Positions 12,487 to 20,948 are shown, counted from the stretch's first letter. The stretch is DNA of 45,131 nucleotides from Streptomyces sp. CBMA123 (GCF_014596465.1 NZ_MECK01000501.1:1-45131), one strand, 5' to 3'. A program made the numbers and translations. The notes: generated by a model from the sequence alone, not told the origin.

Positions 12487-13286
12487 CCGATCTGAGCAAG
12501 ACCCCCGCCGGCTCCGTCGCCTCCACCGAGCCGATGGTCCGCGCCGAGAACGTGCACAAGTCCTACGGCCTGGTCGAGGTGCTCAAGGGCATCGACCTGG
12601 AGGTCCGACAGGGCGAGGTGTTCTGCCTCATCGGCCCGTCCGGCTCCGGCAAGTCGACCTTCCTGCGGTGCATCAACCACCTGGAGAAGATCAACGGCGG
12701 CCGCCTCTGGGTGGACGGCGAACTGGTCGGCTACCGGCAGAAGGGCGACAAGCTCCACGAGCTCAGGGACCGCGAGGTCGCCCTGAAGCGGCGCGACATC
12801 GGCATGGTGTTCCAGCGCTTCAACCTGTTCCCGCACATGACCGCCATAGAGAACGTCATCGAGGCGCCGGTCCAGGTCAAGGGCGAGACCAGGGCCGCGG
12901 CCCGGGAGCGCGGAATGGCCCTGCTGGAGCGGGTCGGCCTCGCCGACAAGGCGAAGAACTACCCCTCGCAGCTCTCCGGCGGCCAGCAGCAGCGCGTGGC
13001 GATCGCCCGCGCGCTGGCCATGAAGCCCAAGCTGATGCTCTTCGACGAGCCCACCTCGGCGCTCGACCCGGAGCTGGTCGGCGACGTCCTGGACGTCATG
13101 CGCGGCCTGGCCGAGGAGGGCATGACGATGGTGGTCGTCACCCACGAGATGGGCTTCGCCCGCGAGGTCGGCGACGCGCTGGTGTTCATGGACGGCGGTG
13201 TGGTGGTCGAGTCCGGCAACCCCCGCGAGGTGCTCACCAACCCCCAGCACGAGCGCACCAGGGCCTTCCTCTCCAAGGTCCTCTGA
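12483..13286 (+). CDS. Amino-acid ABC transporter ATP-binding protein (267 aa)
   Basis: Energises the adjacent polar amino-acid importer. Walker [10 protein letters not shown], signature LSGGQQQR, Walker [13 protein letters not shown] and the switch histidine in VVTHEMGFA are all present. The start ATG overlaps the permease stop (ATGA at 12483-12486), so expression is translationally coupled. The N-terminal 20 residues before the ABC core ([18 protein letters not shown]) are a short extension. The gene ends just before a strong terminator. Confidence 0.93.
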   Translation: MTDLSKTPAGSVASTEPMVRAENVHKSYGLVEVLKGIDLEVRQGEVFCLIGPSGSGKSTFLRCINHLEKINGGRLWVDGELVGYRQKGDKLHELRDREVALKRRDIGMVFQRFNLFPHMTAIENVIEAPVQVKGETRAAARERGMALLERVGLADKAKNYPSQLSGGQQQRVAIARALAMKPKLMLFDEPTSALDPELVGDVLDVMRGLAEEGMTMVVVTHEMGFAREVGDALVFMDGGVVVESGNPREVLTNPQHERTRAFLSKVL

Positions 13287-13293
13287 GCCGTAC

Positions 13294-13333
13294 CGTCGGC
13301 GCCCGGCAGGCGGTTTCCTGCCGGGCGCCGACG
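13294..13333 (+). terminator. Strong terminator after amino-acid ABC operon
   Basis: Arms 13294-13310 and 13317-13333 form a perfect 17-bp stem, and TTTT follows directly. Confidence 0.9.
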
Positions 13334-13398
13334 TTTTCCCCAGCCGGGTAATAGGCTGGAAGCAATCAGCCCGTTACCGAAGCACTGGAAGGACCGCC

Positions 13399-13986
13399 GT
13401 GGAGCTCGCCTCGTACGCCGATCTCGCCGTTCGGCTGGTGAACACCGAGGAACCCGAGCGCGGCACCGACGCACTGACCTCGGTGGACGCGGTGCGCGCC
13501 CTGTTCTCCGACTCCTCCCGCGCCGCCGCGCTGGCCGACGAGTCCGACGTGCCCCGGCTGCGGGCGGTGCGGACCAGGCTGCGCGGGGTGTTCGAGGCCG
13601 CCGCCGAGGGCGACGAGATCCGGGGCGTCGACCTGCTGAACAGCCTGCTGATGGAGTACCCCGTCAGCCCGCTGGTCTCCGGGCACGACTACCTGGACGA
13701 CGCCGGCCGGCCGCGCTGGCACCTGCACCTGGCCGACAACTCACCGACCGCCACCGCCCACTTCAGCGCCGTCGCCTGCATGGGCCTGGCCGTCCACCTC
13801 ACCGAGCTGGGCGCCGACCGGCTCGGCATCTGCCAGGCCGCGCCCTGCCGCAACGCCTACCTGGACACCTCGACCAACCGCTCCCGCCGCTACTGCTCCG
13901 ACCGCTGCGCGACCCGCGCCAACGTCGCCGCGTACCGGGCCCGCAAGCGCCAGGAGGCCGAGGCAGCACTGCACTCGGGGAGCTAG
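13399..13986 (+). CDS. CGNR zinc-finger/ABATE-domain putative regulator (195 aa)
   Basis: The N-terminal ABATE-like helical domain (LASYADLAVRLVNTEEPERG) is followed by a C-terminal CGNR-type zinc finger with the pattern CQAAPCRNAYLDTS, then RRYCSDRCATRANVAAYRAR. These proteins are presumed DNA-binding stress-response regulators; no target can be named. GTG 13399 is used, with GGAAGGA at 13387-13393; a -10-like TAGGCT lies at 13352-13357. Its stop codon overlaps the convergent sodX stop in the shared bases CTAG (13983-13986). Confidence 0.85.
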   Translation: MELASYADLAVRLVNTEEPERGTDALTSVDAVRALFSDSSRAAALADESDVPRLRAVRTRLRGVFEAAAEGDEIRGVDLLNSLLMEYPVSPLVSGHDYLDDAGRPRWHLHLADNSPTATAHFSAVACMGLAVHLTELGADRLGICQAAPCRNAYLDTSTNRSRRYCSDRCATRANVAAYRARKRQEAEAALHSGS

Positions 13987-14426
13987 GCCTCGTCGACGAA
14001 CACCCCGAGGCGGCGGGCCAGGCCCGGCACCCGGGCCAGCCGGGGGCCGAGCAGCAGCCGCTCCAGCCCGCGGCCCGGCGCCAGCCAGGCCGGGCTCGGG
14101 CGCAGCCGCAGCAGCACCCGGCCGAGTACCAGGTCGTCCGGGACGGGGCCGTAGCTGCGGCTGTCGCTGTCGACCGGGCGGTTGTCGGACAGCAGCCACC
14201 AGCCCTTCGGCCGGCGCTCGGCGGCCCGCTTCACCACCAGCAGGTCCTGCTGGAAGGGGTGGCGGAACAGCACCACCGCGCCGGGGCGGATCGGCGCACC
14301 GTAGCGGACCAGCAGCTGGTCGCCCTCGCGCAGGGTCGGAACCATCGACGGGCCCGACACGTCGACCAGCCCGAACGGCACCGCGCCACCGCCCGCGCCG
14401 CCCTGCGGTTCCGTGCTCCGCGCCAT
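13983..14426 (-). CDS. sodX: Nickel superoxide dismutase maturation protease SodX (147 aa)
   Basis: A small signal-peptidase-like serine protease (S24/S26 family) that removes the SodN leader so that the N-terminal histidine can bind nickel. The catalytic serine lies in SGPSM (about residue 27) and the general-base lysine in LLVVKRAAER (about residue 66). SDNRPVDSDSRSYGPVP is the typical conserved box. Unlike secretory signal peptidases it has no obvious N-terminal membrane anchor, fitting a cytoplasmic role. It is divergent from sodN, separated by 176 bp. Confidence 0.92.
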   Translation of the reverse strand: MARSTEPQGGAGGGAVPFGLVDVSGPSMVPTLREGDQLLVRYGAPIRPGAVVLFRHPFQQDLLVVKRAAERRPKGWWLLSDNRPVDSDSRSYGPVPDDLVLGRVLLRLRPSPAWLAPGRGLERLLLGPRLARVPGLARRLGVFVDEA

Positions 14427-14602
14427 GGCTCCTCCTCCCGGACCGACCGCCCCAGTCTGCCGTACGGACCGTCATCCGTTCGATGTCCGGATTACCCCGG
14501 TTCAGGGTCCGCCTTTTGCCCTAGGCCCGCCGCCCGGCCGCGAAACCCCGAGGGCGGAAGGGTAATCTCGGGCGCGGGAAGACGATCTAAGGAAGGACTC
14601 CC

Positions 14603-14998
14603 ATGTTCTCTCGTCTGTTTGCACCGCGCGCCACCGCTCACGCCCACTGCGACCTGCCCTGCGGCGTGTACGACCCCGCGCAGGCCAAGCTGGAGGCCGA
14701 GTCGGTCAAGGCCACCCAGGAGAAGTACCAGGCCAACGAGGACGCGCACTTCCGCGCCCGCGCCATCATCATCAAGGAGCAGCGCGCCGAGGCCGTCAAG
14801 CACCACATCTCGGTGCTGTGGAGCGACTACTTCAAGGCCCCGCACTTCGAGAAGTACCCGCAGCTGCACCAGCTGATCAACGACACCCTGAAGGCCGCCT
14901 CGGCCGCCAAGGCGTCCACCGACCCGGCCACCGGCCAGGCCCTGCTGGACCTGATCGCCGAGGTCGACAAGATCTTCTGGGAGACCAAGCAGGCCTGA
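14603..14998 (+). CDS. sodN: Nickel-dependent superoxide dismutase (131-aa precursor)
   Basis: Detoxifies superoxide with a Ni(II/III) centre. The 14-residue leader MFSRLFAPRATAHA is followed by the nickel hook HCDLPCGVYDP; after cleavage, His1, Cys2 and Cys6 are the metal ligands and the mature chain has 117 residues, the normal length. The four-helix-bundle body is intact. It has an AAGGAAGGA ribosome site and a -10-like TAATCT at 14563-14568. The protease gene sodX is divergent next to it. In Streptomyces, sodN is nickel-induced and counter-regulated with sodF by Nur; I see no clear Nur box here. Confidence 0.97.
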   Translation: MFSRLFAPRATAHAHCDLPCGVYDPAQAKLEAESVKATQEKYQANEDAHFRARAIIIKEQRAEAVKHHISVLWSDYFKAPHFEKYPQLHQLINDTLKAASAAKASTDPATGQALLDLIAEVDKIFWETKQA

Positions 14999-15019
14999 GC
15001 CTGACGCGTCGCCACCCGG

Positions 15020-15052
15020 CCGCCCCCGTCCGCACCGTTCGGACGGGGGCGG
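15020..15052 (+). terminator. Terminator hairpin after sodN
   Basis: Arms 15020-15032 and 15040-15052, perfect 13-bp stem, 7-nt loop, 22 bp after the stop. Confidence 0.85.
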
Positions 15053-15081
15053 TCGTGCGTTCACGTCCGGCCCACCCCTGG

Positions 15082-15114
15082 TAAGGGTTGCCTAGCCTGA
15101 GTGGCTGTTATGCT
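15082..15114 (+). promoter_or_regulatory. Promoter with iron-box-like sequence before the cobalamin riboswitch
   Basis: TAAGGGTTGCCTAGCCTGA (15082-15100) resembles the DmdR/IdeR iron box TTAGGTTAGGCTAACCTAA, 13 of 19 positions by my count. A -10-like TATGCT (15109-15114) follows, and the riboswitch starts just downstream. The -35 is unclear (TTGCCT at 15088 is only 15 bp from the -10). Confidence 0.4.
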
Positions 15115-15215
15115 GCCAGGGCGTCCGAGGGGGAAGTCCGGTGTGAATCCGGCGCTGACCCGCAACGGTGAGCACGGTCCGTAGGACCGCGCCAGCCCGA
15201 TCGCCCTCGGCCGCT
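15115..15215 (+). ncRNA. Cobalamin (B12) riboswitch aptamer
   Basis: The conserved core GGGAAGTCCGGTGTGAATCC begins at 15131, followed by GGCGCTGACCCGCAACGGT, the hallmark of the cobalamin aptamer, and then a B12-box-like GCCAGCCCGATCGCC around 15191. A closing stem forms from CCGAGGG (15125-15131) and CCCTCGG (15204-15210). About 110 bases downstream of the aptamer, before the GTG at 15324, can form GC-rich hairpins and should be the expression platform. Binding of B12 is expected to switch the transport operon off. Confidence 0.9.
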
Positions 15216-15323
15216 GGACTCCCGACGACTCGCCGCGGACTGCGAGGGGATGGCGCCCGGGCACGCCCCCGGCCGGCGCCCGCCCCGGCACACCCTGCGG
15301 CCCGAGGCAAGGCGCGACCGCAC

Positions 15324-16376
15324 GTGAGTGACCCCGTTCGCCGAACACCGACCCTCCCGCTCGCCGCCGGCCTCGGCGTCGCCCTGCTGGCATCCCTGGT
15401 CTGCGGGGCCGCCTTCGGCGCCTCCGGCATCGAACTCCCTCACGTCCTGAGGCTGTTGGGCGCCGGACTGACGGGCGGCCGGCTGGACGCCGACGAGGCC
15501 GCGGCGTACGCGATCGTCTGGGAGATCCGGCTGCCGCGCACCCTGCTGGCCGCCGTGGTCGGCGGCGGACTGGCCGCCACCGGCGTCGCCGTCCAGGCCC
15601 TGGTGCGCAACGCCCTCGCCGACCCCTTCGTGCTCGGCATCTCCTCCGGCGCCGCCGTCGGCGCCAACGCCGTCCTGCTGCTCGGCGCCTTCGCCTCGCT
15701 CGGGGTGTGGGCGATCTCCGTCTCCGCGTTCGGCTCCGCGCTGGTCGCCATGGTGCTGGTCTACCTCGCCGCCCGCACCGCGTACGGGCTCACCCCGCTG
15801 CGGCTGGTGCTCACCGGCACCGCGCTCTCCTACGGCTTCTCCGCCGTCACCACCCTGATGGTCTTCTCCGCCGACCACGCCGAGGCCGCCCGGGACGCCA
15901 TGATGTGGCTGCTCGGCAGCCTCGGCGGCGCCACCTGGGGCTCGGTGCCGATCGCCGCCTGCACCGTCCTCGCCGGACTGGCCTATCTGGCCTGCGCCGC
16001 CGGGCGGTTGGACGCGCTCGCGATGGGCGACGAGACCTCCGCCTCGCTCGGCGTGGACCCGGACCGGCTGCGCCGGGAGCTGTTCGTGGTGACCGCCGCC
16101 GTCACCGGCACCGTGGTCGCGGTCAGCGGGGCGATCGGCTTCGTCGGACTGCTGATGCCGCACCTGGCCCGGATGCTGGTCGGCGCCGGGCACCGCCGGG
16201 TGCTGGTGATCGCGCCGCTCGCCGGGGCGCTGCTGCTGGTCTGGGTGGACATCGCCTCGCGCACCCTGCTGGCGCCCGCCGAACTGCCGGTCGGGGTGTT
16301 CACCGCGGTGCTCGGGGTGCCCGCCTTCCTGTTGATGATGCGCCGGCGCGGCCAGGCCTTCGGGGGTGGGCGATGA
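15324..16376 (+). CDS. FecCD-family ABC transporter permease, probably cobalamin/corrinoid uptake (350 aa)
   Basis: A BtuC/FecCD-type inner-membrane permease with about ten membrane segments: LAAGLGVALLASLVCGAAFG, RLPRTLLAAVVGGGLAATGV, LADPFVLGISSGAAVGA, VGFVGLLMPHLARMLVGAGH and further helices. GTG 15324 is the first in-frame start after the riboswitch; a frame extending to 15168 would run inside the aptamer. The adjacent riboswitch argues for a corrinoid substrate, although the same family carries ferric siderophores and the promoter has an iron-box-like element. It overlaps the ATPase gene by four bases. Confidence 0.88.
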   Translation: MSDPVRRTPTLPLAAGLGVALLASLVCGAAFGASGIELPHVLRLLGAGLTGGRLDADEAAAYAIVWEIRLPRTLLAAVVGGGLAATGVAVQALVRNALADPFVLGISSGAAVGANAVLLLGAFASLGVWAISVSAFGSALVAMVLVYLAARTAYGLTPLRLVLTGTALSYGFSAVTTLMVFSADHAEAARDAMMWLLGSLGGATWGSVPIAACTVLAGLAYLACAAGRLDALAMGDETSASLGVDPDRLRRELFVVTAAVTGTVVAVSGAIGFVGLLMPHLARMLVGAGHRRVLVIAPLAGALLLVWVDIASRTLLAPAELPVGVFTAVLGVPAFLLMMRRRGQAFGGGR

Positions 16377-17170
16377 GCCCGGCGAAGGGCACGAGCCCGG
16401 CCGAGGAACTGCGCGTCGACGGCGTCTCGGTGGAGCTGGCCGGCGCCCGGCTCGTCCACGAGGTGAGCCTGGCGGCCGCCGCCGGGCAGGTGATCGGACT
16501 GATCGGCCCGAACGGCAGCGGCAAGTCGACCCTGCTGCGCTGCGTCTACCGGGTGCTGCGGCCGGCCGGCGGGACGGTCCGGCTGGACGGCGACGACCTG
16601 CACGTGCTCACCGCGCGCCAGGCGGCCCGCCGGGTGGCCGCGCTGACCCAGGAGCACCCCGCCGAGTTCGACTTCACGGTGGCCGAGGTGGTCGCCATGG
16701 GCCGGCTGCCGCACCGGCGCGGCCTCGGCGGCCCGAGCGACGCGGACCGGGAGAGCTGCGCGGCCGCGCTGCGCGGGGTCGGGGCCGGGCACCTCGCCGA
16801 GCGCGGCTTCCCGAGCCTGTCCGGCGGCGAGAAGCAGCGGGTGCTGATCGCCCGCGCGCTCGTCCAGGAACCGCGCCTGCTGGTGCTGGACGAACCCACC
16901 AACCACCTGGACATCGCCCACCAGTTGGAGGTGCTGGCCCTCGCCCGCGCGGCCGGGCCGACGGTGCTCACCGCGCTGCACGACCTCAACCTGGCGGCCG
17001 GCCACTGCGACCGGCTGTACGTGCTGACGGCCGGCCGGATCGTCGCCGCCGGCACGCCCGAGGAGGTGCTCCGGCCGGACCTGCTGGCCGAGGTGTTCGG
17101 CGTCCGGGCCACCCCCGTCCGGCACCCGGGCACCGGCGCCCTCCAGCTGCTGTTCGACCGCCTCGCCTGA
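16373..17170 (+). CDS. ABC transporter ATP-binding protein, probable cobalamin/iron-chelate uptake (265 aa)
   Basis: BtuD/FecE-like ATPase. Walker A GPNGSGKST, signature LSGGEKQR, Walker B LLVLDEPTNHLD and switch histidine in LTALHDLNLA. The ATG at 16373 overlaps the permease stop (ATGA), so it is translationally coupled. Longer upstream extensions in this frame run antisense-like through the permease and are rejected. Length and motif spacing match the family. Confidence 0.92.
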   Translation: MSPAKGTSPAEELRVDGVSVELAGARLVHEVSLAAAAGQVIGLIGPNGSGKSTLLRCVYRVLRPAGGTVRLDGDDLHVLTARQAARRVAALTQEHPAEFDFTVAEVVAMGRLPHRRGLGGPSDADRESCAAALRGVGAGHLAERGFPSLSGGEKQRVLIARALVQEPRLLVLDEPTNHLDIAHQLEVLALARAAGPTVLTALHDLNLAAGHCDRLYVLTAGRIVAAGTPEEVLRPDLLAEVFGVRATPVRHPGTGALQLLFDRLA

Positions 17171-17222
17171 GCCCGCCCGCACCCCGTCCACCACCCCGCT
17201 CACCACCCCGGAAGGAACAAGC

Positions 17223-18221
17223 GTGCGTACCAAGGCCGTTGCCGCCACCGCCCTGCTCACCCTCGGACTGACCGCCTGCGGCGCCGAGATCGCCCCGGGC
17301 GAGGCCGGCGGCGCCGCCGCCTCCGCCCACTACCCGGTGACCGTGGAGAACTGCGGCGAGCGGCTCACCTTCGCGCGGAAGCCCGCCCGGGTGGTGACCA
17401 ACGACGTCAACATCACCGAGCTGATGCTCTCCCTCGGCCTCGCCGACCGGATGGCCGGCTACGTGATGCCCGACGACAAGGGCCGGGTCGACAAGGTGCC
17501 CTGGAAGGACGGCTACCAGCAGACCACCTGGCTCTCCAAGAAGGTGCTCACCAAGGAGATCGCCCTGGACGCCAGGGCCGACCTGGTGTTCGCCGGCTGG
17601 CACTACGGCTTCGTCGAGGGCAGCGGCGTCACCCCCGAGGCGTTCAAGGCGCTCGGCGTCGACTCGTACGTGCTCAGCGAGTCCTGCCGCAGCGGCAAGG
17701 GCTCCGAACGCGGGGTGATGGACCCGCTGGAGGCGCTCTACACCGACCTGGCCAACCTCGGCGCGATCTTCGACGTCAAGGACCGCGCCGACAAGCTGAT
17801 CGCCGAGTCCAGGGCGACGATCGCCGCCGTCCCCCGGCCCGAGCGCCGCCCGTCCGTCTTCCTGTACGACAGCGGGCAGGACAAGCCGTACACCGCCGGG
17901 AGGTTCGCCGCCGCGAACGAGATCATCGACAAGGCCGGCGGGACCAACATCATGGGCGACCTGGCGGACACCTGGGTCACCGCCGGCTGGGAGAGCGTGG
18001 TGCGGCGCGACCCCGAGGTGATCGTGATCAACGACTACGCGACGCCGGGGGCCGAGGAGAAGCGGAAGTTCCTCAAGTCCTTCCCGCCGCTGGCCGAGGT
18101 CTCCGCGGTCAAGAACGACCGGATCGTCGTCATGGACTACGTCGACCTGGTCGAGAGCCCGCGCAACCCGGCCGCGGTCAGCACCCTGGCCGACTTCCTG
18201 CGCACCGTCCCGGCCCGCTGA
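17223..18221 (+). CDS. ABC transporter substrate-binding lipoprotein, probable cobalamin/iron-chelate binding (332 aa)
   Basis: A BtuF/FecB-type periplasmic-binding lipoprotein; the signal peptide ends LTA-C19. The family hallmarks are KPARVVTNDVNITELMLSLGL, IALDARADLVFAGWHYGF and VIVINDYATPG, with LADFLRTVPAR at the C-terminus. GTG 17223 follows a GGAAGGA site. It is the last gene of the riboswitch-controlled operon. The substrate could be cobalamin or a ferric complex; the riboswitch favours cobalamin. Confidence 0.88.
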   Translation: MRTKAVAATALLTLGLTACGAEIAPGEAGGAAASAHYPVTVENCGERLTFARKPARVVTNDVNITELMLSLGLADRMAGYVMPDDKGRVDKVPWKDGYQQTTWLSKKVLTKEIALDARADLVFAGWHYGFVEGSGVTPEAFKALGVDSYVLSESCRSGKGSERGVMDPLEALYTDLANLGAIFDVKDRADKLIAESRATIAAVPRPERRPSVFLYDSGQDKPYTAGRFAAANEIIDKAGGTNIMGDLADTWVTAGWESVVRRDPEVIVINDYATPGAEEKRKFLKSFPPLAEVSAVKNDRIVVMDYVDLVESPRNPAAVSTLADFLRTVPAR

Positions 18222-18311
18222 CCGGCCGGGATCGCGCCCCGTTCCGGTCGGGCCCGCCGGGCGTAGGCTCGAAGGTGCGAACCGACGGAGCCGACCGAAG
18301 GAGCGAGGACC

Positions 18312-18695
18312 ATGACCACCATGGCGGCCCCCACCGCCTTCGACGCCCGCGCCCTGCGCGAGGGCATCGAACGCCGTGACGCCGAGACCCTGCTGGCGCT
18401 CTACGCCGAGGACGCCGAGCTGCGCGTGGTCGACCGCAAGACCCAGCCCAGCCACCCCCTGGTGATGCACGGGCGGGACGAGATCGGCGCCATGCTCAGC
18501 GACGTCTACGGCCGCGAGATGACCCACAAGCTGGAACAGGTGGTGATCCAGGGCGACCAGGTCGCGTTCCTGGAGTCCTGCCGCTACCCCGACGGCGTGC
18601 GGGTGCTGATGGCGTCGATGGCCGGCCTGCGGGACGGCCGGATCGTCGACCAGACCTCCGTCCAGGCCTGGGACGAGACGGGGCCGGAGCAGTAG
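18312..18695 (+). CDS. SnoaL-like/NTF2-like small protein (127 aa)
   Basis: A cone-shaped alpha/beta NTF2-fold protein: LREGIERRDAETLLALYAED, AELRVVDRKTQ, MHGRDEIGAMLSDVYGREM, and a final strand RDGRIVDQTSVQAWDE. Such proteins bind or isomerise small molecules, but the role cannot be read from sequence. There is an excellent ribosome site (AAGGAGCGAGGACC) and a -10-like TAGGCT at 18264-18269. Its TAG stop (18693-18695) forms the first half of the -10 element of the next gene. Confidence 0.8.
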   Translation: MTTMAAPTAFDARALREGIERRDAETLLALYAEDAELRVVDRKTQPSHPLVMHGRDEIGAMLSDVYGREMTHKLEQVVIQGDQVAFLESCRYPDGVRVLMASMAGLRDGRIVDQTSVQAWDETGPEQ

Positions 18696-18704
18696 GCTCA
18701 CGGC

Positions 18705-19181
18705 ATGATCCGCACCGCCGTCGTCACCGACGTTCCCGTCATCCTGGCCATGATCCGCGAACTGGCGGACTACGAGAAGGCCCCGCAGGAGGCGGTGGCC
18801 ACCGAGGATCAGCTGCGCGAGGCGCTGTTCGGCGCCGACCCGGCGCTGTTCGGCCTGATCGCGGAGGACGGGGCCACCGGCGAGCCGGTCGGCTTCGCGC
18901 TCTGGTTCCTCAACTTCTCGACCTGGCGCGGCACCCACGGGATCTACCTGGAGGACCTGTACGTCCGCCCCTCGGCCCGCGGCGGCGGCCACGGCAAGGC
19001 GCTCCTGCTGGAGCTGGCCCGGATCGCCGTGGAACGCGGCTACGCGCGGGTGGAGTGGTCGGTGCTCGACTGGAACCAGCCCTCGATCGACTTCTACAAG
19101 TCGCTCGGCGCGGTGCCGATGAACGGCTGGACGGTCTACCGGCTCACCGACGCGGCACTCAAGGCCGCCGGTGCCCGTTGA
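18705..19181 (+). CDS. GNAT family N-acetyltransferase (158 aa)
   Basis: A spermidine/diamine-acetyltransferase-like GNAT: VILAMIRELADYEKAP at the N-terminus, GIYLEDLYVRPSARGGGHGK containing the acetyl-CoA loop, and VEWSVLDWNQPSIDFYKSLG. The substrate is unknown, perhaps a polyamine or amino acid. TAGGCT at 18693-18698 lies six bases before the ATG, so transcription probably starts at the start codon (leaderless). Confidence 0.87.
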   Translation: MIRTAVVTDVPVILAMIRELADYEKAPQEAVATEDQLREALFGADPALFGLIAEDGATGEPVGFALWFLNFSTWRGTHGIYLEDLYVRPSARGGGHGKALLLELARIAVERGYARVEWSVLDWNQPSIDFYKSLGAVPMNGWTVYRLTDAALKAAGAR

Positions 19182-19204
19182 ACGGACGCACGGAGTAGGG
19201 GTAA
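19177..19204 (+). promoter_or_regulatory. Candidate stress-sigma promoter GTTG-N-GGGTAA
   Basis: GTTGAA (19177-19182), a 16-bp spacer, then GGGTAA (19199-19204). This fits the GTTT/GGGTAA pattern recognised by SigB/SigF/SigH-type factors and lies upstream of the anti-sigma/sigma pair, suggesting autoregulation. It overlaps the end of the GNAT gene. Confidence 0.4.
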
Positions 19205-19318
19205 AGACCCTGCCACCCTGCGTCGCAATGCCTTACCATGAGTAACTCCCGCACCGGGTGCGGAGGACGCCCCCTCGGGGGTACCAAGCAAGTACAGCGC
19301 GTCACCCAGGAGGCAAGG

Positions 19319-19729
19319 GTGTCCCAGATCGACAGCGATCTCGGCGTTCAGGACTTTGTCGAGGTCCGGCTGCCCGCGGCAGGGGCATACCTCTCCGTGC
19401 TGCGAACAGCGACGGCCGGGCTCGCGGCCCGGTTGGACTTCACCCTCGACGAGATCGAGGACCTGCGGATCGCGGTCGACGAGGCCTGCGCCATCCTGCT
19501 CCAGCAGGCGGTGCCCGGCTCCGTGTTGTCCTGCGAATTCCGCCTGGTCGGCGACTCGTTGAAGGTGACCGTCGCCGCTCCCACCACGGACGGCAAGGCG
19601 CCCGAGCGGGACACCTTCGCCTGGACGGTGCTCTCCGCGCTGGCCGGCGAGGTGGACTCCTCGGTCGCCGAGGACAACACCGTCACGATCAGCCTGCACA
19701 AGAAGCGCGGCGGCTCCGCCGTCCACTGA
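19319..19729 (+). CDS. prsH: Anti-sigma factor of the RsbW/PrsH type (136 aa)
   Basis: A GHKL-fold anti-sigma protein expected to hold the downstream sigma factor inactive. The recognisable helix is LDEIEDLRIAVDEACAILLQ (N-box region); the usual DxGxG G1 box of active serine kinases is not clear, which suggests weak or no kinase activity. GTG 19319 is preceded by AGGAGG (19308-19313); an earlier in-frame ATG at 19238 lacks a site. It lies 154 bp upstream of the sigma gene. The symbol follows the S. coelicolor prsH (ushX)-sigH arrangement from memory. Confidence 0.85.
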   Translation: MSQIDSDLGVQDFVEVRLPAAGAYLSVLRTATAGLAARLDFTLDEIEDLRIAVDEACAILLQQAVPGSVLSCEFRLVGDSLKVTVAAPTTDGKAPERDTFAWTVLSALAGEVDSSVAEDNTVTISLHKKRGGSAVH

Positions 19730-19883
19730 CCGGGCACCGAGCAGCACCCTGCAAGGGCCGTCCGCCGTTCCCCACCCGGGGCCCGACGGGCGGCTCCCGG
19801 TACCGCCCCCCACGCGGTACGACCAACGAGACGATGCCGGGGCCGAGGCCCCGGTGCTCCCGGAACGGAACGGGGGAATGGCC

Positions 19884-20882
19884 GTGAGTGATCTGGACCG
19901 TACCGGCCTCGCGACGGCGGGACCTGCCGTACCGACCCAGGCGAGCGTTTCCGGCCTCGCCGCCAACGACGAAGCGCACCCGAAGGACGCCCACCGGATG
20001 AGCCACCCGACCGAGCCGACGTCCGAGCCGACGCCCGACTCCCCTCCCACGCCGGAACCGGCGGCGGCGGAGGAGGCCACGGAGCTGCACGGCGCCGTGC
20101 CCGCCCAGGGCTCACACCGCTCCGGCGCGCCGGACCGGGAGGCCGCCCGCGCGCTGTTCGTCCGGCTGTCCGGGCTGCCCGAGGGCTCCCCGGAGCGCGT
20201 CGAGCTGCGCAACCAGCTGGTGCGGATGCACATCCCGCTGGTGGAGCACCTGGCCCGGCGGTTCCGCAACCGGGGCGAGCCGCTGGACGACCTGACCCAG
20301 GTCGCCACCATCGGACTGATCAAGTCGGTGGACCGCTTCGACCACGAGCGCGGGGTCGAGTTCTCCACCTACGCGACGCCGACCATCGTCGGCGAGATCA
20401 AGCGGCACTTCCGCGACAAGGGGTGGGCGGTGCGCGTCCCGCGCCGCCTGCAGGAGCTGCGGCTGTCGCTCACCACGGCGACCAGCGAGCTCTCCCAGCG
20501 GCACGGCCGCTCCCCCACGGTGCACGAGCTGGCCGAGCACCTGGGCATCTCCGAGGAGGACGTCCTGGAGGGCCTGGAGTCCGCCAACGCGTACTCCACG
20601 CTGTCCCTGGACGTGCCGGACAGCGACGACGAGTCGCCGGCCGTCGCGGACACCCTGGGCGCCACCGACGAGGCGCTGGAGGGCGTCGAGTACCGCGAGT
20701 CGCTCAAGCCGCTGCTGGCCCAACTGCCGCCCCGGGAGCAGAAGATCCTGGTGCTGCGGTTCTTCCGGAACATGACCCAGTCGCAGATCGCCGCCGAGGT
20801 GGGGATCTCCCAGATGCACGTGTCCCGGCTGCTGGCGCGGACCCTGGCCCAGCTGCGGGAGAAGCTCCTCGTGGAGGAGTGA
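19884..20882 (+). CDS. sigH: Stress-response RNA polymerase sigma factor, SigB/SigF/SigH group (about 332 aa)
   Basis: Group 3 sigma factor. Region 2: LVRMHIPLVEHLARRFRNRG, LDDLTQVATIGLIKSVDRFD, STYATPTIVGEIKRHFRDKG. Region 3: SQRHGRSPTVHELAEHLG. Region 4: LPPREQKILVLRFFRNMTQ, then QIAAEVGISQMHVSRLLART. About 85 N-terminal residues precede region 1.2/2 and are Pro/Glu/Thr-rich and poorly ordered. GTG 19884 has GGGGGA at 19872-19877; ATG 19878 is too close to that site; a second possible start is ATG 19998 with AAGGA upstream. Alternative forms are known for SigH of S. coelicolor. The anti-sigma gene upstream is the likely partner. Confidence 0.88.
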   Translation: MSDLDRTGLATAGPAVPTQASVSGLAANDEAHPKDAHRMSHPTEPTSEPTPDSPPTPEPAAAEEATELHGAVPAQGSHRSGAPDREAARALFVRLSGLPEGSPERVELRNQLVRMHIPLVEHLARRFRNRGEPLDDLTQVATIGLIKSVDRFDHERGVEFSTYATPTIVGEIKRHFRDKGWAVRVPRRLQELRLSLTTATSELSQRHGRSPTVHELAEHLGISEEDVLEGLESANAYSTLSLDVPDSDDESPAVADTLGATDEALEGVEYRESLKPLLAQLPPREQKILVLRFFRNMTQSQIAAEVGISQMHVSRLLARTLAQLREKLLVEE

Positions 20883-20907
20883 CAGCAGTAGCAGTAGCAG
20901 TGACAAG

Positions 20908-20948
20908 ACGGACGGCCGCCGCAGCTCCGAGCTGCGGCGGCCGTCCGT
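20908..20948 (+). terminator. Terminator after sigma factor gene
   Basis: Arms 20908-20926 and 20930-20948, 19-bp perfect stem, 3-nt loop. A short AGCAGT hexamer repeat (20885-20902) lies between the stop codon and the hairpin. Confidence 0.85.
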
